Shown here: one piece after another, positions 12,701 to 24,700 of the stretch
How the letters are laid out: every line of letters begins with the position of its first letter
How positions within the stretch are numbered: the stretch's first letter is position 1
Source: Ursus arctos
Taxonomy: Eukaryota > Chordata > Mammalia > Carnivora > Ursidae
Length of the DNA: 64,000 bases
Direction of reading: 5' to 3'
Assembly (NCBI RefSeq): GCF_023065955.2
Contig: NW_026622763.1
Coordinates: 83,495,299-83,559,298, forward strand
Notes under the pieces: generated by a model
What the model was told of the DNA's origin: nothing
The model's database searches: none
The model's input: the letters and a program-made list of their open reading frames with translations, nothing else
Program-made: the position numbers and the translations under genes

Positions 12701-15700
12701 AATTCAAACAAAAGACAAAATTTTTCGTATAGTAAAAGTAGACTAATTCCAGAATTAATGTGTACAATACATTAACTAGTGAAATAAGTTATAAATTCAA
12801 GAATAACACTCTGTCATAAGGTTCAAATAGCAAGGAACTAAATAAGTAAAAAATGAAGTGATCTACTTCAGATTCCATGGATGGAATGAGGTTAATTTCA
12901 TTGAATTAAAATCATCTGAGAGTGAAGACGGACGTACGAGTTAAAAACTGAAAACAATAGAAATAAGAAAATAAAATATGTTACAGTAAAACAAAACTAT
13001 TACTGAAAAAGACATCTTTATGTTGATTAAGGAATTTTTTTCCTATTTTTAAGTCCTCACTTTTGAATAAAGAGGTCACTTCACATTTAGGTCTCTCTCT
13101 CTCTGTCTCTCTCTCTCCTTAATATGTACGTAAACTATCACTTTAACAGATGTATTAAAACTATTAAGAAATCGTGTCCCTCATGAAATCACTGGGGCTG
13201 TTCATATCACCATCCCTTGCTTCTGGATGATATTCACAGTGGGTTATTTTCCCATCTACCCGATGCCTGTGGATGTGAAATGGTGCCCAGCATCTGAAGT
13301 GAAATTAAACTCAGCCAGACACATGACCAGAAGAAAAAGCAGCGGCACGTGGGTGACAATCCCTAGGTCTCTTATTTTGTGACCTTGATAAATCTCTTCT
13401 CAGCATCAGTGTGCTCACAATTCCCATGTGGCGTGGCCAGATTCACTTCCCACTGCTCCCAATCCTTAGGAACAGATGTAACTGATTTGAATCTTGCTGT
13501 AGGGGAAGCTTAATATGGTCATAAAAGCACAGACCCTAGAGCCAGAAAGCCTGGGCTTGAACCTTCATTTAAGGGTCAAATGATCTTGGGCAAGTTAAAC
13601 TCCCTGTACCTTATTGTCTTTATCTCTAAAATGGGTCTAATAATATTCCATATGTTATGCTAGGGTTATTGTAAGTGTTAAATGAGTTGAGACAGTAGTG
13701 CCCCCCCCCTTACCTGTAGTTTCACTTTCTGCAGTTTCAATTCCCTGTGGTCCAAAAGCAGATGATTTCATCTTCCTTCTGACAAATCGTCAGAAGGTCG
13801 GTAGTTAATACTACATCACAACACCTACGTCCTTGCCCTCACTTCATCTCTTCACGTAGGCTTTTATCATCTCTCATCATCACCAGAAGTGTGAATACAG
13901 TACAATAAAGTATTTGGAAGAGAGAGAAAGAGACCACATTCACATAACTTCTATTACGGTATATTGTTATGATCATTCAATTTTATTAGTAGTAATTGTT
14001 GTTAAACTCTTACTATGTGTAATTTATAAATTAAACTGTATCATAGGTGCGTGTATGTGTATGTATGTGTAGGAAAGAATAGTATGTGTAGGGTTCAGTA
14101 GTGTCCACGGTTTGAGGCACCACTTGGAAGAGATCCCCCCACAGATAAGAGAGGAGGACTGTACATGTAAAATGCTTTAAAAAGGACGTGGCAGATATTT
14201 GGTACTATATAGATGTTAGCTATTATTATTTTTAGTATTGCCAACTTTTTAGTACCATGCCTATTGAGTCAGACTGAATAGAGGAAGAAATCTACACTGT
14301 TAATGATCACTTAGAAATGCAAAGGGTTTTTTAATTGGTTACTTGCTTCCTCTGACAACATATGTTATTAAATGTCTTCTTTCAAGGTGATAATGATATG
14401 TGAAAGTGGGTTTTTTTAAAGAAATGAACTGATGAACTAAATGAGCTGATCATAATCTTACAAAATTTGTGAGGGTATTTCTCTGGTCTTAGCAGCTAAG
14501 AGAAGCTCTCCCGTCAACAGTCAGAGTCAAACCTGTGAATCACCAAATCAAGACATAGGACAACGAGAGGTGAGTTTATGGTGATTGCGGGACGAGGGGA
14601 GGTGGTCATTTCCTGGATGGAGTGTAGCGTGAAGGATCAGATGAGTTCTAGAATGATGCTACTCGGTTTCAAAGCAAGTTCCTACTCCTGAATATAAAAT
14701 TTGAAGTAGACTCTGGTTTTCTATCTGTCAAGTATGGAAAATAGTTTTATGCACGTTCCCGGTGTGGGAGTGCGGAAACAGGAGCATGTGTAACTGTGCT
14801 TTACCTTTGTGGTGAGTGAGTAATCAGTAGGGCTTTATCTCAGTAGCTAGTGTGTGATCAGTGGTGCTCTATCTCGATGGTTACTGTGTAATAAATAGTG
14901 CTTTATCTCAATGGCTAGTGTGTAATCCGTAGTGTTTACTTCAATGGCTAATGTGTAACATTCAGTAAGTGTTAGTTATCATTATTCTCAATGATTAAAT
15001 CTCCTTAATATTCTTTAGATAAGCCTAATGTAGCTAAGATAATGCTGCAGCAGGTGGGGAGGAGGGAGTAGAAAGGAGGCATAAGGTATAGTCTTATCCC
15101 TTAAGAAATCTGAAGTTTAACGAAACATCAAGACAAATCCACATAAAACAGAATATGCGTAATAAAGAATATAATTCAGGAAAAAATGTTCATGCCATTA
15201 ATTTAGTATGTTTTTAGATGAGCTACCTTCACGTCCAATTCAACATGTACAAAATATAATTTTCTGCTTTCCGGCCGTATGCGATCCTCTTTCTAACCGA
15301 TGCATTACTGTCAGCAATGCCGTCATCCTTTCTCCCCTCAAACCTGCAAATTTTGGAGTCCTATTTTATCTAGTGCTTCCTGAACATTTGCTAAGTACAG
15401 ACACTGTGGTTTGTCTGTATTTTATCCATTCTAAGATATATATGTTCTTTCACTTTTAGCATAGTTGAAATCAGGTGTTTGAGGATCTTCGGCCTCTTAA
15501 AACCTCCCCACCTGGTAGTGGTATTGATAAGGTTGTCATTTTCATAAGGTTGCACAACATGAATTTGTCATTTCCAGCATCTAACTTTTCAGAATCAGGA
15601 TCAGTGGCTTAGAAGAATATGTCAGGGGGAATAGTGGAGCATTCTTTAAGAAATAACACTTTTAAGAAATAACATTTTTGACACAGAGAAAGTTACTCTA

Positions 15701-18700
15701 TGAAAAAACATGTATCAAAAACTCTGATTTAAAATGTTGAAATTTCAAGAATACCTCTACCAATTTATTTCACTTATATCTTCCTTTTACATATACACAA
15801 GATGAATATATAATCAAAAGCTATGCCTAAATAAGTCTAAGATAGTGCTTTTAATAAGTATATTAGCCAAAGTCCTCCCTGGTAAGTGTCTTAGTTTAAT
15901 TAGCAGAGTATTTTCTTAATTGCACATAAAATAATGGTGTCTTATAACTGATGACATCTTAGAGACAAAAAATACGTCTCCTGTTTCATTCTCCTTCCTT
16001 CTCTCAATTTGATTTCTTGCTGAGTCGTATTGTTTTATCTTGTTACGTTGCTCAGATGTGTTCTTTATTCTCTACACCTGCTACGACCCTCTAAATCCAG
16101 GTCATCATAACTAGATTGCAGCTGGAACCACTTAATTGGATTTTTCTAGCCTCTCCTGCTTCACATAAATGCCACTTCATAACACCTGACTAATCTTCCT
16201 AATGCATCATTTATTTATTAACTCATCATTCCACAGAGGCTTATTATATGCAAGGTTGCCATCCTTTCTTTATATCCCTTGTTCCCTAGGAATCTATAGT
16301 GGATTTCTTTTACCATCGCCTCCAGACCAAACTCCACTCCCTGCTTCTCTGTGCCTTTTACCACCTGGCATCATTTTTCTTGAAGTGACCTTCTTTACCC
16401 TTTCAGTTAGTTAAGCTCTGCTTCTCACAAACAGAGCGTGCTGCTTTAGCCTCTGGGTCTTTGCTCAGACTGTTTCCTCTACGTGGATTGCTATCTGTCT
16501 TCCTCGTTGCCTGTCTACATTTTATCTTTTAAGGACCAATTAAGATCTCAACTCCCCCATGAACTCCTGTCTAATTCTTCTAAATCTGCACTGCCCAATA
16601 TGGTAGCCACAAGGCCCATGTGGCTGTTGAATACTTGAAATAAGGCTGGCTTGAATTGAGATGTGTTGTAAGTACCAGATGTGCACCAAATTTTGACAAC
16701 TTGGTATGAAAAAAAGGAACGTATATCTTAATAATAATTTTTATATTGATTGTATGTCGAAATGATAATTTGGGGTTAAACAGAATATAATATTAAAATT
16801 AATTTCACCAATTTCTTTTTTTACTATCTTTAAAATTAGATATGTGTCTCACGTTTGTGGCTTATAGTATATCTGTTGGGCGTGCTACTCTAACCTATAT
16901 TCATTTGTCTTAAAACTTAACTGTAAGTTCTTGATTTCAAGGTTCAGATTCATCTAATACTTTTTTATCTCCCAAATTACCTAACACGGAGCGCTCATAG
17001 CATGCTCCTGCTGAGGGATTCTCTCATCTAGTTCAGAGGACTTATTTTATGAAATTTCTAGCTGTATTTGTCACTCTATGCATCATGGCTGGACAGTGCT
17101 TTCTTATTTTACATATGAAAATAGAAATTATGAGGACTAAAATACTATGATAAATGTTTGAGGGTCTTTATACAGAAGTGGAGAATTTCATCTGTAATAC
17201 CGATGGAAAGACAATGTCTTATTGGCTGAGCAGAGTTATACTTATTAGCTAAATTAGCTCATTTGAATGAAAATAAGCTACTCTGTAGGAGAATGTCGGA
17301 ATAAAAGTCATCACCTCCAACTGGAAAAATGTATCCCATCCTCCTTTAATGAGTGACAAAAACCGGAAACTTGTACTTCGATTCTCACTTTCTGGCTTCA
17401 GGTTTTGATCAGCTCTTACTAACCTGGTTTCTTTCCAGCCTCAGGCCCTACTCAGCTGGCCTCAGTATTGGCTTATCTTTGATGAGTTGGTGGTTTGTAA
17501 CTCTTCTCCTACAGATCCTGGGTATATGGAGGTGAAAAAGATAAGAATCAAAGGCAAAATGAAATCAAGTTTATGAACGTACTTAACGGAATGCTTAAAA
17601 TAACATACGTGTATCTCTAGAAGTCTGTTTCCGTTCTCTCTTAGATGAAAGCAAAATCCCTTGGTCTATGACCTTGTACTTAGCTATAAAATTTTCAATT
17701 TTATAAAACAACATATGTAATATGATGGCTAATTCTAGAGGATATACCTGAAGGGGGGGAAAAAAGGAAGAAAGAAAGAAAGAAAAAAAAATTAATCTGT
17801 TATCTCCACCTCCAAAAGGGACTCCAGGTGGTTTGTGAAACTTTCCAGTCAGATCCCATGTCACCCAAGGCCACCATTTCAGGCTGCCACCGAGGAAACT
17901 CCTTCGATGGAAGTCTGTCCTCCCAGACTTCCCAGGAAAGAGGCCCATCGCATTCCAGGTACATAATTGCAATGATAGGGACAAAAATGTTTTTCCTTGG
18001 TCACCAAATGTTAAATATGCATTTTTAGCTATTTGCATAGCCTCTGTTCCTTAAAATGTGTCAGAGCGTGATATGTGTATTCATATTCTTGGTCATGGTA
18101 TAATTAGATTAATAATTCCAGAAATGTGCTATGAATGGCTCTCATTTAAACAAAGTTGGGTGGAAGTGGGAAGATCTATCTGATAATGAGATGTCTAAAT
18201 TAGATGATCTTTTTAATATTTAAATGCAGAAAATCACATTATGTTATCAAATATGCTGCGGGGATGTGAAAAGATCTGCTAATTTGTTGTGTAAGAATAC
18301 TTCATATCAGCAGATCCTTGTGTTGAAATAGGTGCCTTTAAAATACCCACAGGGAACTGAAGAGGTTGTTCTTTGTAAACATGACAACACAGCCCTTGTT
18401 AGCTTGTGTATGTGGTAAATTTGCTTCCAAATGCCTTCCCTTGGGGCAAACATCAATCGCCTTCTTCCTGTTTCCCGACTGAAATGATGGAAGCCCGGAT
18501 TCCTGAGGTTTGCTTCTGAAACCAGCTAGATTCTGCACTTGGCGGGCAGGAGTCCCAGAGACCATTTGTGTTTCCCTACTTTCAAATGAGTTTACTATCT
18601 AGTGGATAGTATTTTAAAAGAAGGCATTTCTTAACAATAGTTTTATTGAGGTATAATTTACATACCATAAAATTCACCAATTTAAAGCGGACAATTTAAT

Positions 18701-20866
18701 GATCTTTAGCAAATTTATAGAATCATGCAACCATCACCACAGTCCAATTTCAGAACATTTCTGTCATGCAAAAATATCCCTTGTGCCCATTTCCGTCTCT
18801 CCCATTCCCACACCCTGCTCCAGATGACCACTTAATATATTTTTCTGTCCATATAGTTGAATTTATGGAATTTTCAAAGAAATGGACGCATACCATATAT
18901 GGTCTTTTCCATCTGGCTTCTCTCACTTAGCGTAACGCTGTAGAGGTCCATCCACATTACGGCATGGACAAGTAGTTCCTTTTTATTGCTGAAGAGTATT
19001 CTGTTGTGTGGACATATCACATTGGAGTTCTCCATTTATCAGTAGATGAATATTTGGGTTGTTTTGACTTTTTGTCTATCATGAATAATGATACTATGAG
19101 CATTCACATACAGGTTTTTGGGCAGGCAAAAAATTCTGGTATCCTAAGTAGATACGTAGGAGTAAAATTTCTGGGTTGTATGGTAAATTTATGTTTAATT
19201 TTTTAAGAACCTGCCAAACCATTTTCCAAAATGGCTGCACCATTTCACTTTCCCATCAGAAATGCACAAGGGCTCATTGTTTCTCGCTCTCCTTGGCAGC
19301 AATTGCTCCTGTTGTTTTTACTATAGCCATCCTCGTGGGTATATAGTAAGAGCTGATTGTGGTTTTAGTTCATATTTTCTCTAGTGACTAATGATGTTAA
19401 GTACATTTTCAGGTGCTTATTAGCTGTTTGAATATCTTCGGTGGTGAAATGTCTATTCAGACCTTTTGCCCCAGTGTTAAGTGGGTTGTTTGTGTCCTTA
19501 CAATTGAGATGTAAGGTGTTTTTTTTTATTAAATATATATGTATATTCTGGATACAAGTCCTTTATCCACTGATATATCCACAGATATTTCCTCTCAGTA
19601 TTATCTTACTTTTTCATTTGGTAATTTTTAAATCATCTACCTCCTTCTGGCACCAGAACCAAGCTACGTGGGTATAGCGCTTCTTAAACAGTTTCTTAGA
19701 ATTGTTGAAAGTGTACAGTTTTATAAATATAATTGTTTTTTAACTCAAATACTAATATGTTGTGCTTTAAAAAAATAATATGCAAAGCATATATCTTTGT
19801 ATCTTTATTTTGGACTTTAAAAGCAAGTGGCCCAGTTATATGATCTTTTGCCGGTTGAGAATATGAATGTTGACAGCAACGTTAGTTGTGTAAGCAGAGA
19901 TTGTTTGTACTTATCCATAGGACTTACCGTCCTAGGTCGTTGGTGATAATGAGTACTTAAAATCATGTCATTTTTAATGTGGAAGGATCCTTGTGAAGAT
20001 CACCAACTCAGTCCAATGCACTAACAACATTTTCACCACTTAAACCCTTCCAGCAGTGTGGAATTTAGTATTCTTGGATGAAGTTCATTTCATTTTTAGA
20101 CAGCTCTATTTAGTGTCATGTCCTTCTTATATTCGTTTTTTTTTAATTTAAATTCAATTAGCCAACACATAGTACATCATTAGTTTCAGATGTAGTGTTC
20201 AACAGTTTATTAGCTGTTTTTTCGCTTTTCTGTATTTTCTGTCTATGATTTTTATATTAGTTTTCTACTGCTGTGTAATTCACTGGCTTAAAACATCACA
20301 TATTTATTATCTCACTCTTTCTGAATGTCAGAAATATAAGCCCAATTTAGCTGGGTTCTCTGCTTTAGGGTCTGACCAGGCTAAAATCCAGACATTAGGA
20401 TGGGCTGCAGTCTCATCATGGGCTTGACTGGGGAAGCTCCACATACAAGAGCCCTCAGGTTGTTGGCAGAAGACTGAGGTTCATGTTTTGCTGTTGTCTC
20501 TCATCTGGGGAGCTGCTCACAATTTCTAGATGCTGCCCACAATTCACTGCCATGTGGCCCTCTCCCTAATTACCTTACAACATAGAGAAATCCTAAGTCC
20601 AGTCTACTGGTACAGAGGCTTTATAATACAACATGATCACCGGAATGACATCTAATCACCTTTATGATATTTGTTGGTTAAAGAAAGGCACAGGTCCTGC
20701 CTGCACTCAGGAGAAGAGGATTATAGAGCGTGTGACTACCATCAGATGGGAATCAGGGATGGCTCCCTTAAGTCTGTTTACCACTGTCCTTTTGAAGTTG
20801 TACAGACTCTTTCCATATTAACTTCCTGTTTATTCAAAAGTAGCTATTGTGAAGGATCCCCCCCTT

Positions 20867-20926
<60 letters not shown>

Positions 20927-21733
20927 AAGGCTCCATTTTACTTGATGACAATAATAACTTACTAACAAAGTTATCAAGGTCATAATTAAATCAGATTTCG
21001 GGGAAAGGTAGTTACTTTGGATACAGACTAAACAATAGGAACTACCTTTCATTGGATATCTTTTATATGCCAAAACAAAACTAGTGTCCTTACATGTATA
21101 ATGCTATCGGAAGTGTTTATGCATTTGTTTTGTCTTTAAAATTTTTTTATTGGGGCGCTTGGGTGGCTCAGTTGGTTAAGTGTCTGCCTTCAGCTCAGGT
21201 CATGATCTCAGGGTCCTGGGATCGATCCCCATGTTGGGCTCCCTGCTCAGCAGGGAGTCTGCTTCTTCTTCTTACTCTGTCCCTCCCCCCTGCTCATGCT
21301 GTCTCTTTCTTTCTCTCTCTCGCTCACTCTCTCTCAAATAAATGAAAATCTTTAAAAAATTTTTTATTAGAGGATAACTAACATACAGTGTTATATTAGT
21401 TTTAGGTGTATAATGATTCAACAATTCTATACATTTCTCAGTGTTCAAGATAAACATGTTCTTAATCTCCTTCATCTATTTCATCCATCCGCCCACCTAT
21501 CTCCTCTCTGGCAAGTACCAGTTATCTCTATTTAAGAGTCTGGTTTTTGTCTCTTTTTTTCTTTGTTCATTTGTTTTGTTTCTTAAACTCCAAATATGAA
21601 TGAAATCCTCTATGGTATTTGTCTTTCTCTGATGGACTTATTTCACTTAGTATTATACCCTCTAGCTCCACACATGTCGTTGCAAATGCCAAGATTTCAT
21701 TATTCTTCATGGCTGAGTAATATTCCTGTGTGT

Positions 21734-21780
<47 letters not shown>

Positions 21781-24700
21781 CCATGTCTTCTTTATCCATT
21801 CATCCATCTATGGATGAATGCTTGGGTCTCTTCTGTGTCTTGGCTATTGTAAATAATTCTGCAATAAACAGAAGGGTACATATATCTTTTCTAATTAATG
21901 TTTTAATTTTCTTTGGGTAAATACCCAACATGGAATTACTGGATTATGGTAATTCTATTTTTAATTTTTCGAGGAGACTTCATACTGTTTTCCACAGTGG
22001 CTGTACCAATTGGAATTCCCACCAACAGAGCATGAGGATTCTTTTCTCCTCCACATCCTTGGCAACACTTGTTATTTCTTTTTTTTTTTTTTATTTTAGC
22101 CATTCAGACAACTATAAAGTGATATTTCATTGTGGTTTTAATTTGCACTTTCCTGATGGTGAGTGATGTTGAGTGTCTTTTCATGTGTTTGTTGGCCATT
22201 TATATGTCACCTTTGGGAAAATGTCTATGCAATTCCTCTCCCTATTTTTAATTGGATTAGGGGTTTTTTGGTGTTGAGTGCTATAAGTTCTATATATGTT
22301 TTAGATATTAGCTCCTTATTGAATATATCATTTGCAAATACCTTCTCCCATTCAGCAGGTTGACTTTTAGTTGTTGGTGGTTTCCTTCCTTGCCTTTTAT
22401 TTTGGTATAGTCACAAACATTTAATTTTCCTTTTGTTTCCCTTGCTTTAGGAGACATATCCAGAAAAATGTGATGGCTGGTGTCAAAGAAATTACTACCT
22501 GTGTTTTGTCCTAGGAGTTTTATTGTTTCAGGTCTCACGTTTAGGTTCTTAAGCCATTTTGAGTTTATTTTTTTGTGTGGTGTAAGAAAGTGGTCCAGTT
22601 CCATTCTTTTGCATGTTGCTGTCCAGTTTTCCCAGCATCCTTTGTTAAAGAGATTATCTTTTCCCCCTTGTGTATTTTTGCCTCTTCTTTTTTTTTTTAA
22701 AAGATTTTATTTATTTATTCAACAGAGATAGAGACAGCCAGCGAGAGAGGGAACACAAGCAGGGGGAGTGGGAGAGGAAGAAGCAGGCTCTTCGCAGAGG
22801 AGCCTGATGTGGGGCTCGATCCCATAACGATGGGATCACGCCCTGAGCCGAAGGCAGACGCTTAACCGCTGTGCCACCCAGGCGCCCCTATTTTTGCCTC
22901 TTCTATCATAGATTAACTGACCATGTAAGCATGGGTTTATTTCTGAGCTATTTTGTTCCATTGATCTATTTGTCTATTTTTGTGCAAGTACCATACTATT
23001 TTGATTACTGCACCTTTGAAGAATATCTTGAAATCTGAGATTGTGATACCTCCAGCTTTGTTCTTTTTCATGAATGCTTTGGCTATTTAGGGTCTTTTGT
23101 CGTTCTATTTTTGTGCAAATTTTAGGATTATTGTTCTAGTTCTGTGAAAAATGGTGTTGTTATTTTGATAGAGACGGCATTAAATTTGTAGATTGGTTTG
23201 GGTAGCATGGATATTTTAACAATATTGTTCTTCTGATTCATGTCTCTTAAGTGTATGTTAGACAAAGGTTGTAGCAGTGTCAAAGTTTTTGTCCTTGAAG
23301 AGCTCATTTTCTTAAAAGGTAGTTAGATAAGAGTAATTAAGTAAAATTATTTGTAGACTACTCTAAGACTATGAAGCAAAAGTAAAGGAAAAGGATGGGA
23401 GGGAGGTTCTTTCTCCTTGAGACCTGGATGATATGCAGGAGACAGCCTGAGGAAGATCTGAGAAGAATAATCTAGGCAGAGAGAAAAAGTCTAAAGGCTC
23501 TGAAATGGGAATGAACTCAGCATGTTTCAGGAATAAGGCCAGTGTGACTAGGGAGTGGTGCTGAGCAGGGGGTACGATGTAGGGAAACAGTTCAGAGAGG
23601 TTGTGAGGGGTCCAATGGCACAGGAGCCAGGAGCCCATGTTAAGAAGTCTGGATTCTCTCCCAGGTGTGATGAAAAAAAACACTGGAGTTGTTGGAACAA
23701 TGGAGGACATTAACCAAATTGCATGTTTTAAAGGTCATTTCAGATGGTTTATGGAAAATAGACTGGGGAGGCAAAAGTGGACACAGAGACTAGTTAGGAG
23801 ACTGTCGCAGTGGCCCAGTAAGAGAGCATATGGCTTGGTCAGAGTGGGAGTAGTACAGGTGGAAAGGCTAAGATGAGGCTGGAATTGGGGTTCATTTACA
23901 GGGTAGAGCTGACATGTCCAGATTTGGGGAATGAGAAAAAGAAAGGAATCAAGTATAATTCTGAGATTTTTGGCTTGAGGAACTGCATGAATGGTGATTA
24001 AATTTATGAGATAAGGCAGGCGGGGAAAAAGCATATATAAAAATACTTTACTGACTTCCATGTATCTCTTTACCATCATCGAAGCCACTCATCTCCCTGT
24101 CCTGAAGTACAGCATAGCCTACTTATTAATCTCTTCTTATTCAGCCTTGCCACCATCCAATACAGAACATACAGAGTAAAAATAAAAGATAAATCACAAC
24201 ACTCCTCTTGAACTCTTTTAATGCTATCCAGTGCTATCAAGATAAAATTCAAAATCCTTGATGTACCCCTCAAGGCTCCACATCATTTGGCTGCTAGCCA
24301 GTTCTCTAGTCTAACATTTTGTTGCTACCCACACCTCAGTGACTAAACTTCAACCCTTTTTTAGACTTTCAAACTTCCCCTGAGCTCTGAGATTTGGAGT
24401 ATGTTATTCCATCTGTCTGCATCGTTCTTTCATCTATCCCCGTTTAACCAATTCCTGTTCCTTTATGTCTCAATTTAAATATCATTCCTGTACTCTCTGG
24501 AGAGGCTCTGGCAGATGTTTAATACTTTCACAGAACTCCATGTTTTCTTTTATAGCATGAATAGCAAACGCGATATAAATGGTTGTGTGACTATTTGTCT
24601 AATAGTTATCTCTTCCACTAGACTATAAAATCCACACACAAGAGAAGAGACCAAGTCTCGGTTACTCTTTGCTCTCTCTAGTGCCTGGCACATGACCTTC

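Larger units (their letters stand above)
11669..14495 (+). other. Intron e3-e4
   Basis: A 2.8 kb intron with two MIRs (about 11840-12040 and 13515-13690) and a Tigger-type element (13691-14166). It also has a CT-rich run near 13091-13118. The AT-rich stretch 12050-13080 shows nothing recognisable. Confidence 0.85.
14570..17818 (+). other. Intron e4-e5
   Basis: A 3.2 kb intron. It has a diverged minisatellite (about 14814-14965) and a hAT-like element (about 16588-16898). A purine-rich run (about 17752-17790) lies just before the next exon. The sequence from 16040 to 16580 resembles an old L2-type repeat, but weakly. Confidence 0.85.
21361..23245 (-). mobile_element. L1 3' UTR/ORF2 remnant, with nested SINE
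   Basis: Antisense carnivore L1, parallel to the 6235-8155 copy ('aacatacagtgttatattag' ... 'gtccagttttcccagcatcc' ... 'tgtgcaagtaccatactatt'). A TG microsatellite lies at 21727-21780, and a younger SINE splits the body at 22689-22888. Confidence 0.92.

Noticed and set aside
17595..18038. 147-codon antisense ORF over e5
   Set aside because: It is the complement of a real UNC80 exon plus a purine tract; the sense exon explains the openness.
20671..21073. ORFs encoding Thr-His or Cys-Val runs
   Set aside because: They are translations of CA/TG microsatellites. The same holds at 21596-21920 and 48244-48591.
23735..24088. 117-codon antisense ORF
   Set aside because: It falls in an ancient interspersed repeat and an adjacent AT-rich region; no homology is recognised.
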